A stretch of DNA of 6,569 bases from an uncultured Actinomycetes bacterium (GTDB lineage Bacteria > Actinomycetota > Actinomycetes > S36-B12). A program made the position numbers and the translations under genes. The stretch is from assembly GCA_937902285.1 (NCBI GenBank), contig CALGTB010000235.1:1-6569 (forward strand), read 5' to 3'. The notes beneath the pieces are model-generated. The model worked only from the letters and a program-made list of their open reading frames with translations. It was not told where the DNA came from and made no database searches. Below are positions 1 through 5,829 of this stretch, one piece after another. Position 1 is the stretch's first letter. Every line of letters begins with the position of its first letter.

Positions 1-237
1 CTTGAAGAACCAGATGTAGCCCGCCGTGATGAGGATGGCGACCACAGCCGGCAGGGCCACGTTGCCGGACGGATCGTCCGGCACCAGCGTCATCATCCAG
101 CCGATGAGGGCGAGCCCGACCACCGTGCGCAGCACCGCACCGCCGACGAGTGTCGTCTTCTGCCAGCGCGTCAGGTGCTGCAACTCGGCCGAGGTGTCGC
201 TGGCAGCCGGGGCCTCACCGCCGTCGGGAGTCGTCAT
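1..237 (-). CDS. Small membrane protein, C-terminus cut by window edge
   Basis: I do not recognise this gene. The frame opens with ATG at 237 and stays open for 79 codons to the left edge, so the C-terminus and stop lie outside the window. A GGAAG ribosome-binding site (247-251) lies 9 nt before the ATG, which supports this start. The first ~30 residues are polar (MTTPDGGEAPAASDTSAE, then LQHLTRWQK). Two hydrophobic stretches follow, at about residues 32-52 and 60-77, separated by a short polar loop (PDDPSGN), so it is probably an inner-membrane protein with at least two helices. It lies 44 nt after rlmN on the same strand and is probably the next gene of that operon. Base composition matches its neighbours. 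No catalytic motif is visible, so I assign no function. Confidence 0.7.
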   Translation of the reverse strand, partial: MTTPDGGEAPAASDTSAELQHLTRWQKTTLVGGAVLRTVVGLALIGWMMTLVPDDPSGNVALPAVVAILITAGYIWFFK

Positions 238-281
238 GCCGGGATTCTTCCACGGCGGGGACGCGCGAGTGCGGCGCTGGC

Positions 282-1385
282 TCAGTCGGTCGCTGCGGCC
301 AGCTGGCCGCAGGCTCCGTCGATCTCACGGCCCCGGGTGTCGCGCACGGTCACCGGGACGCCACGCGCCTCGAGCCGGCGGACGAAGGCACGCTCGTCCT
401 CCGGGCGCGACGCCGTCCACTTCGAGCCCGGTGTCGGGTTGAGCGGGATGAGGTTGACGTGCACCAGCTGGCCGACGAGGAGGTCGGCGAGCAGGTCGGC
501 ACGCCATGCCTGGTCGTTCACGTCCTTGATCAGCGCGTACTCGATGCTCACGCGGCGATGGGTGGTCTCCGCGTACTCCCACGCGGCGTCGAGGACCTCG
601 GCGACGTTCCACCGCGTGTTGACCGGGACGAGGGTGTCGCGCAGGTGGTCGTCGGGGGCGTGGAGGGACACCGCCAGGGTCACGGGGACGCCCTCCGTCG
701 CGAGCTGGCGCATGCGCGGAACCAGCCCGACGGTCGACACGGTGACACCCCGGGCACCGATGCCCAGGCCGGACGGCTGCTCCTCGGTGATGCGGCGCAC
801 CGCCCCGATGACGGCCGCGTAGTTGGCCAGGGGCTCCCCCATGCCCATGAACACGATGTTCGACACGCGGCCGGGGCCACCGGCGATCTCCCCCCGCTGG
901 AGGGAGCGGGCACCGGCGACGACCTGCTCGACGATCTCGGCCGTCGTGAGGTTGCGCGTGAGGCCGGCCTGCCCCGTGGCGCAGAACGGGCAGTTCATGC
1001 CGCAGCCCGCCTGGGAGGAGATGCACATCGTCACGCGGCCCGGGTAGCGCATGAGGACGCTCTCGACCAGGGCGCCGTCGTGCAGCCGCCACACCGTCTT
1101 CACGGTGGTCCCCGCATCGCAGTCGATCGCCCGCACCGCGGAGAGCAGGGGCGGGAGCAGGGCCGCCCGGATCGTCTCCCGCTCGCCGGCCGGCACGTCG
1201 GTCCACTCCGACGGGTCGTCGCTGAGTCGGGTCAGCCACTGGCGCGACACCTGGTCGGCCCGGAAGGCGGGCAGCCCGAGTCCCACCACGGCCTCGCGGC
1301 GCTGGGCGGGATCGAGGTCGAGCAGGTGGACGGGCGGCTTGCCGCGCCGCGGGGCCTCGAAGACGAGCTCGCCGGGCTCGGGCAC
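282..1385 (-). CDS. rlmN: Dual-specificity 23S rRNA/tRNA adenine-C2 methyltransferase RlmN
   Basis: RlmN is a cytoplasmic radical-SAM enzyme that methylates C2 of A2503 in 23S rRNA and of A37 in some tRNAs, affecting peptidyl-transferase function and translational accuracy. The 367-residue protein has the usual family length. The radical-SAM cluster motif CxxxCxxC is C128, C132 and C135, within GCGMNCPFCATGQ. The SAM-binding GMGEPL motif is at 181-186. The two cysteines used in the family's ping-pong methyl transfer are present as C121 and C359 (GACGQL), matching C118 and C355 of the E. coli enzyme. The start is GTG, 4 nt after the cdsA stop, with a weak GGGCGG upstream (1394-1399), so translation may depend on coupling to cdsA. 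The reading frame is intact and all key residues are present. Confidence 0.97.
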   Translation of the reverse strand: MPEPGELVFEAPRRGKPPVHLLDLDPAQRREAVVGLGLPAFRADQVSRQWLTRLSDDPSEWTDVPAGERETIRAALLPPLLSAVRAIDCDAGTTVKTVWRLHDGALVESVLMRYPGRVTMCISSQAGCGMNCPFCATGQAGLTRNLTTAEIVEQVVAGARSLQRGEIAGGPGRVSNIVFMGMGEPLANYAAVIGAVRRITEEQPSGLGIGARGVTVSTVGLVPRMRQLATEGVPVTLAVSLHAPDDHLRDTLVPVNTRWNVAEVLDAAWEYAETTHRRVSIEYALIKDVNDQAWRADLLADLLVGQLVHVNLIPLNPTPGSKWTASRPEDERAFVRRLEARGVPVTVRDTRGREIDGACGQLAAATD

Positions 1386-1389
1386 GCCG

Positions 1390-2250
1390 TCAGCCGCCCG
1401 AGATTCCGCTGCCGAGGAACAGCGTGAACAGCAGCCAGGAGGTGAAGGCGTTGGGGATGAGCGAGTCGAGGCGATCCATCATGCCGCCGTGGCCAGGCAG
1501 GAAGGAGCCCATGTCCTTGACCCCGAGGTCGCGCTTGATGGCGCTCTCGGCGAAGTCGCCGGCCGTGGCCGTGACCGTCATGATGAGGCCGACCACCAGG
1601 CCCTGCCACCACGGCGCGTCCAGCAGGTACACGAACGACAGCGCCCCGACGGCGCCCTGGAGCACGACCGAGCCCGCGAACCCCTCCCAGGACTTCTTGG
1701 GGCTGATCTGCGGCGCGATCGGATGCCGGCCGAAGAGCACGCCCGCCGCGTAGCCGCCGATGTCGTTGGAGATCGTCAGCAGGATGAAGACGACGACCCG
1801 CTGGGCTCCGTCGTCGGCAGCGAGCGTGAGCATGAGGAACCCGGCCATGAGCGGCAGGTAGACCGTGACGAAGGCACTGGCGGTGACATCGCGGACGTAG
1901 TTCTCGTACCCCCGGCGGATGCGCCAGATGAGCATGGCCAGGATCGCCACGCCGGTCGCGGCGAGCTGCGCCGTGGGGCCCCAGATGTAGGCGACGCCGG
2001 GCACCACCACGGCGGCCGCGTAGAGCGGCGTGCGGGCGAGGCGGATGCCGCTCTTCGCGAACGCCTGGACGAACTCCCGGACCGCGATGAGGATCGCGGC
2101 GATGACGACGAGCGCGAAGATCCACTTGAGCGTGAACAGGCTGACGAGGACCACGAGCGCCAGGACGACGCCGGAGGCGATGGCCGCCGGCAGGTTGCGG
2201 CCGGCGCGCGACGGTGCGCTCGGCACGTCGCCTGCGTCGGGATCTCCCAC
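1390..2250 (-). CDS. cdsA: Phosphatidate cytidylyltransferase (CDP-diglyceride synthase)
   Basis: CdsA converts phosphatidic acid and CTP into CDP-diacylglycerol and pyrophosphate in the cytoplasmic membrane, the common precursor of phosphatidylglycerol, cardiolipin and phosphatidylinositol. The protein has 286 residues. A polar N-terminus (1-20) is followed by several hydrophobic segments, clear ones being about 22-56, 76-90, 96-109, 124-143, 151-172 and 193-230. The family signature is at 236-262, starting SAIKRDLG and including K245-D246, HGG (254-256) and DRLD (259-262). The conserved SPKKSWEG loop is at 183-190 and an SNDIGGY segment at 161-167. The start is GTG, 3 nt after the frr stop. 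Its Shine-Dalgarno GAGG (2259-2262) lies within the last frr codons, which suggests translational coupling. Confidence 0.96.
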   Translation of the reverse strand: MGDPDAGDVPSAPSRAGRNLPAAIASGVVLALVVLVSLFTLKWIFALVVIAAILIAVREFVQAFAKSGIRLARTPLYAAAVVVPGVAYIWGPTAQLAATGVAILAMLIWRIRRGYENYVRDVTASAFVTVYLPLMAGFLMLTLAADDGAQRVVVFILLTISNDIGGYAAGVLFGRHPIAPQISPKKSWEGFAGSVVLQGAVGALSFVYLLDAPWWQGLVVGLIMTVTATAGDFAESAIKRDLGVKDMGSFLPGHGGMMDRLDSLIPNAFTSWLLFTLFLGSGISGG

Positions 2251-2253
2251 GGG

Positions 2254-2820
2254 TCAGACCTCGAGCAGTTCTGCTTCTTTGTGCTTCAGGACCTCGTCGA
2301 TGTGCTCCACCGTGCGGTGGGTGACGTCGTCAAGGTGCTTCTCGGCACGGTGGACGTCGTCCTTGCCGACGTCGCCGTCCTTCTCGAGGCGGTCGAGCGA
2401 CTCCTTGGCGTGACGTCGGATGTTGCGCACGGAGATGCGGGCGTCCTCGGCCTTGGTCTTGGCGATCTTGATGTAGTCGCGCCGGCGCTCCTCGGTGAGA
2501 GCAGGCAGGTTGACCCGGATGACGTTTCCGTCGGAGGTCGGGTTGACGCCGAGGTCGCTGTCGCGCAGGGCCTTCTCGATGGCTGCGAAGGCGCCCTTGT
2601 CGTAGGGCGTGATGAGCACGGAGCGCGGCTCGGGGATCTGGAACTGGGCGAGCTGGTTCACCGGGGTGTAGGTGCCGTAGTAGTCGACCATGACCTTGTT
2701 GAACATCGCCGTGGTCGCACGGCCCGTGCGGATGGTGGCGAAGTCCTCGCGCGCGACCGCCACGGCCTTGTCCATCTTCTCCTCGGCGTCCAGGAGGATC
2801 TGGTCGATCTGCTCGCTCAC
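2254..2820 (-). CDS. frr: Ribosome recycling factor
   Basis: RRF acts in the cytoplasm with EF-G to split the post-termination ribosome so that subunits can be reused. The 188-residue product is close to the 185 residues of the E. coli protein. Conserved stretches are RTGRA (31-35), VDYYGT (45-50), SDLGVNPTSDG (88-98), IRVNLPALTEERRR (101-114) and the arginine-rich ARISVRNIRR (127-136) of the ribosome-binding coiled-coil domain. The open frame extends upstream to 2991, but that part overlaps pyrH antisense to nothing conserved and reads as Arg/Pro-rich noise. I therefore start at the GTG at 2820, which sits 5 nt after a GGGAG ribosome-binding site and gives the usual N-terminus (SEQIDQILLDAEEKM). 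It follows pyrH by 59 nt, a very common bacterial pairing. Confidence 0.96.
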   Translation of the reverse strand: MSEQIDQILLDAEEKMDKAVAVAREDFATIRTGRATTAMFNKVMVDYYGTYTPVNQLAQFQIPEPRSVLITPYDKGAFAAIEKALRDSDLGVNPTSDGNVIRVNLPALTEERRRDYIKIAKTKAEDARISVRNIRRHAKESLDRLEKDGDVGKDDVHRAEKHLDDVTHRTVEHIDEVLKHKEAELLEV

Positions 2821-2825
2821 GAAGT

Positions 2826-2830
2826 CTCCC
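2826..2830 (-). promoter_or_regulatory. Ribosome-binding site of frr
   Basis: GGGAG on the minus strand, 5 nt before the GTG at 2820. It decides the frr start over the much longer open frame that reaches back into pyrH. Confidence 0.75.
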
Positions 2831-2860
2831 GTGGGTCCAGGTGCGGTCGGTCGTGCAGGC

Positions 2861-2879
2861 GGTGCCGGGGACCGGCGCC
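2861..2879 (-). other. Small inverted repeat just after the pyrH stop
   Basis: On the minus strand, GCCGG-TCC-CCGGC (2876-2864) forms a perfect 5-bp stem. It can be extended past one A/C mismatch to a near-complete 8-bp stem covering 2861-2879, starting directly after the pyrH stop codon. No T-run follows, so it is not a classical intrinsic terminator. It could stabilise the mRNA 3' of pyrH, or it may simply be chance in GC-rich DNA. Confidence 0.3.
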
Positions 2880-3674
2880 TCAGTCGAGAACTGAGACTAG
2901 CGTCCCGATCGTCTCGCCTCGGACGGCTCGGGCGATGTTGCCCTCGACGAGCAGGTTGAAGACCACGATCGGGAGGTCGTTGTCCTGGCACAGGCTGATG
3001 GCGGTGGCGTCGGCCACCTTGAGCCCCCGGGCCAGCACGTCGGCGGGCGTGAGCCTGTCGAAGCGCACGGCCGTCGGCGTCGTCCGCGGATCGGCGTCGT
3101 ACACCCCGTCGACGCCCTTCGCCATGAGCACCACCTCCGCCCCGATCTCGAGGGCGCGCTGCGCGGCCGTCGTGTCGGTCGAGAAGTAGGGCTGCCCGAG
3201 CCCGGCCCCGAAGATGACCACGCGGCCCTTCTCGAGGTGCCGGATGGCCCGGCGCGGGATGTACGGCTCGGCGACCTGGCCCATCGCGATGGCGGTCTGG
3301 ACCCGGGTCTCGACGCCTGCCTTCTCGCAGAAGTCCTGCAGGGCCAGGCAGTTGATGACGGTCCCGAGCATGCCCATGTAGTCGGCGCGCGCGCGATCCA
3401 TGCCCCTCTCGGACAGCTGCGCCCCGCGGAAGTAGTTGCCTCCGCCGATGACGACGGCCACCTGGGTGCCGTTGCGCACCACCTCGGCGATCTGTGCGGC
3501 GATGGAGGCCACGAAGTCGGGGTCGACCCCCAGCTTGCCCTCGCCGGCGAAGGCCTCACCGGACAGCTTCAGCAGCACCCGGCCCCAGCCGCCCTCGGGC
3601 GCTTCGGGCCAGGTGTCGATGGTCCCGTCCAGGGACGGCTGAACGGCGCCGGACGATCCAGATGCGGGCTTCAT
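2880..3674 (-). CDS. pyrH: Uridylate kinase (UMP kinase)
   Basis: PyrH phosphorylates UMP to UDP with ATP, the step that feeds all pyrimidine nucleotide synthesis; in bacteria it is a cytoplasmic hexamer of the amino-acid-kinase fold. The protein has 264 residues. The kinase domain begins near residue 32 with RVLLKLSGE (32-40), followed by the glycine-rich GGGNYFRG (77-84), RADYMGMLGTV (96-106), FGAGLGQPYFSTDT (155-168) and the nucleotide-binding KGVDGVYDADPR (186-197). The first ~30 residues are a polar extension absent from the 241-residue E. coli enzyme; as I recall, mycobacterial PyrH has a similar one. I start at the ATG at 3674 because a strong AGGGAGG precedes it. The open frame continues upstream to 4028, but that part is antisense-like noise overlapping tsf. 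No conserved residue appears to be missing. Confidence 0.96.
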   Translation of the reverse strand: MKPASGSSGAVQPSLDGTIDTWPEAPEGGWGRVLLKLSGEAFAGEGKLGVDPDFVASIAAQIAEVVRNGTQVAVVIGGGNYFRGAQLSERGMDRARADYMGMLGTVINCLALQDFCEKAGVETRVQTAIAMGQVAEPYIPRRAIRHLEKGRVVIFGAGLGQPYFSTDTTAAQRALEIGAEVVLMAKGVDGVYDADPRTTPTAVRFDRLTPADVLARGLKVADATAISLCQDNDLPIVVFNLLVEGNIARAVRGETIGTLVSVLD

Positions 3675-3677
3675 GTG

Positions 3678-3684
3678 CCTCCCT
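3678..3684 (-). promoter_or_regulatory. Ribosome-binding site of pyrH, unusually close to the start
   Basis: AGGGAGG on the minus strand ends only 3 nt before the ATG at 3674. The match to the anti-Shine-Dalgarno sequence is strong but the spacer is shorter than the usual 5-9 nt. No ATG or GTG start exists downstream before the conserved RVLLKLSGE strand, so the ATG at 3674 remains the best choice. Confidence 0.65.
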
Positions 3685-3732
3685 AGGGTCGTCCGACGCC
3701 GTTCACCGTGGCGCCAAGGGCCAGTATGGCGA

Positions 3733-4551
3733 CTAGGCCTGTCCGGGCTCGAACCGGGCGAACGCGGTGACGGCCGTGCCGGCCTCCGCGAGCACCTGGG
3801 CCACGTTCTTCTTGCTGTCGACGACGCTCGGCTGCTCGAGCAGCACTGTGTCCTTGAAGAACGCGTTGACGCGCCCCTCGATGATCTTCGGCATGGCTGC
3901 CTCGGGCTTGCCCTCCTCGACGGCGGTCGCCTCGGCGATGTGCCGCTCGTTGGCGACGACGTCGGCGGGGACGTCCTCGCGCACGAGGTACTGCGGGCGC
4001 ATGGCGGCGATCTGCATGGCCGCCCCACGGGCCGCGCTCTCGTCGCCGGTGTAGGCCACGATCACGCCCACCTGCGGGGGCAGGTCGGCCGAGCGGTGGT
4101 GCAGGTAGACGGTCACGGGCGACTCGAGGACGGCCACGCGGCCCAGCTCGAGCTTCTCGCCGATGACGCCCGCCATCTCGCCGATGGCGGCGCCCGCCGT
4201 GCGGCCGTCCGCGAGGGGCGCCTCGAGGAGTGCCTCGCGATCGGCGACCTGGCCCGCCTCGGCAGCGGCCGCGACGGCCCCGGCCAGGGCGAGGAAGTCG
4301 GCGTTCTTCGCGACGAAGTCGGTCTCGCAGAGCAGCTCGATCAGGGCGTTGCCCGACGCGGCCACGAGGCCGTTGGAGGCCTCGCGCTCCGCTCCGCGCT
4401 TGGCAGCCTTCGCGGCTCCCGAGATGCGCAGCAGCTCGACGGCCTTGTCGAAGTCGCCGTCGGACTCCTCGAGGGCGCGCTTGCACTCCATCATTCCCGC
4501 GGCGGTGAGGTCGCGGAGCTTCTTGACGTCAGCGGCGTTGATTGTCGCCAT
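3733..4551 (-). CDS. tsf: Translation elongation factor Ts
   Basis: EF-Ts is the guanine-nucleotide exchange factor that regenerates EF-Tu-GTP from EF-Tu-GDP during elongation. The product has 272 residues, in the range of actinobacterial EF-Ts. The N-terminal UBA-like domain (about 1-55) is clear, with LRDLTAAGMMECKRAL (12-27) and the GDFDKAVELLR helix (32-42). The family's diagnostic TDFVAKN, which contacts EF-Tu, is at 77-83 within LCETDFVAKNADF. The C-terminal part carries the expected core sequence, including AAMRPQYL, PADVVANE and the KIIEGR-NAFFKD-TVLLEQP segment, and ends in AFARFEPGQA. ATG at 4551 is the start and gives the normal MATINAADVKKLR N-terminus. The gene follows rpsB by 85 nt, with a strong inverted repeat in between. 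Confidence 0.97.
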   Translation of the reverse strand: MATINAADVKKLRDLTAAGMMECKRALEESDGDFDKAVELLRISGAAKAAKRGAEREASNGLVAASGNALIELLCETDFVAKNADFLALAGAVAAAAEAGQVADREALLEAPLADGRTAGAAIGEMAGVIGEKLELGRVAVLESPVTVYLHHRSADLPPQVGVIVAYTGDESAARGAAMQIAAMRPQYLVREDVPADVVANERHIAEATAVEEGKPEAAMPKIIEGRVNAFFKDTVLLEQPSVVDSKKNVAQVLAEAGTAVTAFARFEPGQA

Positions 4552-4564
4552 GGTGAATCGTTGT

Positions 4565-4570
4565 CCTCCT
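4565..4570 (-). promoter_or_regulatory. Ribosome-binding site of tsf, unusually distant
   Basis: A perfect AGGAGG on the minus strand lies 13 nt before the ATG at 4551, longer than the usual 5-9 nt. No other start codon lies between them and no better site is nearer. The EF-Ts N-terminus fixes the ATG, so the spacing itself is what is odd. Confidence 0.65.
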
Positions 4571-4578
4571 ACTAGGAA

Positions 4579-4596
4579 AGGGCAGGCCGGTGCCCT
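4579..4596 (-). other. Second stem-loop in the rpsB-tsf gap, overlapping the first
   Basis: On the minus strand, AGGGCA (4596-4591) and TGCCCT (4584-4579) form a perfect 6-bp stem around the loop CCGGCC, followed by TTCC. Counting the T at 4579, three Ts run from the end of the stem. Its 5' arm shares 4 nt (4593-4596) with the 3' arm of the larger inverted repeat, so the two cannot both be fully formed. This resembles a weak terminator/antiterminator pair, but the T-run is short. Confidence 0.35.
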
Positions 4597-4630
4597 GGCC
4601 GGGGCTGCCGTGAGGCGCCCCCGGCCAGGG
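4593..4630 (-). other. Perfect 12-bp inverted repeat between rpsB and tsf (possible attenuator)
   Basis: The arms 4619-4630 and 4593-4604 are exact reverse complements (CCCTGGCCGGGG and CCCCGGCCAGGG on the minus strand), separated by a 14-nt loop. The loop itself contains a GCC/GGC pairing (4607-4609 with 4614-4616), so the hairpin could reach about 16 pairs with one mismatch. It begins 6 nt after the rpsB stop. No T-run follows this stem directly. The likely role is partial termination, or mRNA processing or stabilisation, that sets the ratio of S2 to EF-Ts transcript. The pairing is seen directly; the role is inferred. Confidence 0.6.
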
Positions 4631-4636
4631 GTGGAA

Positions 4637-5512
4637 CTAGGCGGTCGGTGCCTCGGGGGTCTCGACGACCTCGACGACCTCGATGACCTCGGCGTCAGGC
4701 GCGTCGACGACGACCGTCTCGACGACGACCTCGGCCACGGGATCGGCCGAGCCGGAGAGCAGCTCGCGCTCCCACTCCGCCAGCGGCTCCTCGGCGGTCA
4801 CGCCACCGGAGACGGCACCGCCAGCGCGGGCCATGAGCCCGTCGGCGACAGCGTCGGCGATGACGCGGGTGAGCAGGGCGACGGAGCGGATCGCGTCGTC
4901 GTTGCCCGGGATCGGGAAGTCGACCTCGTCCGGATCGCAGTTGGTGTCGAGCACCGCGATGACGGGGATGCCGAGCTTGCGGGCCTCGCCGACGGCGATG
5001 TGCTCCTTCTTGGTGTCGACGATCCAGACGGCGCTGGGGATCTTGCTCATCTCGCGGATGCCGCCCAGGGTCTTGACCAGCTTCTCCTTCTCGCGGCGCA
5101 GCACGAGGAGTTCCTTCTTGGTGAGCCCGGAGCCGGCCACATCGTCGTAGTCGATGAGCTCGAGCTCCTTCAGGCGCTGGATCCTCTTGTGGACCGTCTG
5201 GAAGTTGGTGAGCATGCCGCCCAGCCAGCGCTGGTTGACATAGGGCATGCCGACGCGGGTCGCCTGCTCGGCGATCGCCTCCTGCCCCTGCTTCTTGGTT
5301 CCGATGAACATGACGCTGCCGCCGTGGGCGACCGTCTCGCGCACGAACTCGTAGGCGCGGTCGATGAACGACAGCGACTGCTGCAGGTCGATGATGTAGA
5401 TGCCATTGCGCTCGGTGAAGATGAAGCGCTTCATCTTGGGGTTCCAGCGACGGGTCTGGTGCCCGAAGTGGACACCGCTCTCGAGCAGCTGGCGCATAGT
5501 GACTACGGCCAT
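4637..5512 (-). CDS. rpsB: 30S ribosomal protein S2
   Basis: S2 binds late to the 30S subunit, at the head-body junction, and is needed for recruitment of S1 in bacteria that have a canonical S1. The product has 291 residues. The N-terminus MAVVTMRQLLESGVHFGHQT, RWNPKMKRFIF (22-32) and NGIYIIDL (36-43) are typical, as are VNQRWLGGMLTN (92-103) and the second S2 signature at 159-183, which includes P159, D166, E170 and E176. The core ends near residue 230. Residues ~256-291 form an acidic Val/Glu-rich tail encoded partly by 9-bp repeats. The ATG at 5512 is preceded by AAAGGAG (5520-5526) with a 7-nt spacer. The frame is open upstream to 5770, but that stretch is leader, not protein. This is the first gene of the operon. 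Confidence 0.97.
   Translation of the reverse strand: MAVVTMRQLLESGVHFGHQTRRWNPKMKRFIFTERNGIYIIDLQQSLSFIDRAYEFVRETVAHGGSVMFIGTKKQGQEAIAEQATRVGMPYVNQRWLGGMLTNFQTVHKRIQRLKELELIDYDDVAGSGLTKKELLVLRREKEKLVKTLGGIREMSKIPSAVWIVDTKKEHIAVGEARKLGIPVIAVLDTNCDPDEVDFPIPGNDDAIRSVALLTRVIADAVADGLMARAGGAVSGGVTAEEPLAEWERELLSGSADPVAEVVVETVVVDAPDAEVIEVVEVVETPEAPTA
4661..4687. repeat. 9-bp direct repeat (three copies) in the 3' end of rpsB
   Basis: On the plus strand CTCGACGAC occurs at 4661-4669 and 4670-4678, then with one change (CTCGATGAC) at 4679-4687. Related CTCGACGACGAC follows near 4718. On the coding strand it encodes repeating Val-Val-Glu / Val-Ile-Glu units in the acidic S2 tail. Such tandem units can change in copy number by slippage. 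Confidence 0.7.
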
Positions 5513-5715
5513 GGGTGCACTCCTTTGCGGCGCAGGCCCGCAGGGGGCCGACGCTGTCGGTTGTCGGTGCCGGACGGTCGTCCGCCACCCCTGACGACCC
5601 CCGAGGCTGCTGCCCGCCGAGGCGGAACCGACCAGCGTTCGGCGCAGGCCACGCGCCTGCGATCCGGGTCGTGCGAATTCCCCGCGGATCGACGAGCGAC
5701 CTCTGGGGTGCCCCC
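5513..5715 (-). promoter_or_regulatory. Structured 5' leader of rpsB (no gene)
   Basis: No credible gene lies here. Reading the minus strand toward rpsB, small perfect inverted repeats follow one another: 7 bp (5691-5685 with 5666-5660), 7 bp (5661-5655 with 5649-5643), 4 bp with a CTCG tetraloop (5625-5622 with 5617-5614), 5 bp (5584-5580 with 5575-5571), 5 bp (5560-5556 with 5552-5548) and 5 bp (5549-5545 with 5539-5535). The last two overlap by 2 nt, and the final stem ends 8 nt before the AAAGGAG ribosome-binding site at 5520-5526. The 11-mer GGCCTGCGCCG occurs twice (5640-5650 and 5528-5538). In enterobacteria the rpsB leader is bound by S2 for feedback repression; a similar role here is inference, and GC-rich DNA makes short stems common. 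Confidence 0.4.
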
Positions 5716-5747
5716 ATCCTACGCGCTGGCGGGCCGTGCTCCGTCCA
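5716..5747 (-). promoter_or_regulatory. Candidate promoter for the rpsB operon
   Basis: TAGGAT (5721-5716) on the minus strand fits the actinobacterial -10 pattern TANNNT. A loose -35, TGGACG (5747-5742), matches TTGACA at 4 of 6 positions with a long 20-nt spacer. Transcription would begin near 5709 and leave a leader of about 200 nt. It lies in the divergent gap between the M23 gene and rpsB, where a promoter is expected. The -10 is the more convincing half. Confidence 0.35.
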
Positions 5748-5829
5748 CAGGGCGCCGGGGGCCGGTTCACGGTCCCCAGGCCGCCAGCGGGCTGCCCCGC
5801 CGGTCGCCGGCGCGGCGCAGGCTGCCTCC

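Noticed and set aside
26..442. Plus-strand open frame antisense to the small membrane gene and rlmN
   Set aside because: Arg/Ser/Ala-rich product without motifs, opposite two well-supported minus-strand frames; typical open-frame shadow in GC-rich DNA.
2821..2991. N-terminal extension of frr to 2991
   Set aside because: Would overlap the end of pyrH and adds 57 Arg/Pro-rich residues; the GTG at 2820 has a ribosome-binding site and gives the normal RRF length.
1051..3189. 712-codon plus-strand open frame
   Set aside because: Runs antisense to rlmN, cdsA, frr and pyrH, all recognised by conserved motifs. Its product is Asp/Glu/Arg/Val-rich with no domain, as expected from antisense reading of GC-rich genes.
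3684..3735. Terminator between tsf and pyrH
   Set aside because: Only a 6-bp stem with a wobble pair (GGCGCC with GGCGTC on the minus strand) and no T-run; too weak to call.
5513..5770. N-terminal extension of rpsB to 5770
   Set aside because: In-frame and open, but S2 normally begins at MAVVTMRQLL and a strong AAAGGAG lies just before that ATG; the extension reads as Arg/Gly/Pro noise and covers the likely promoter.
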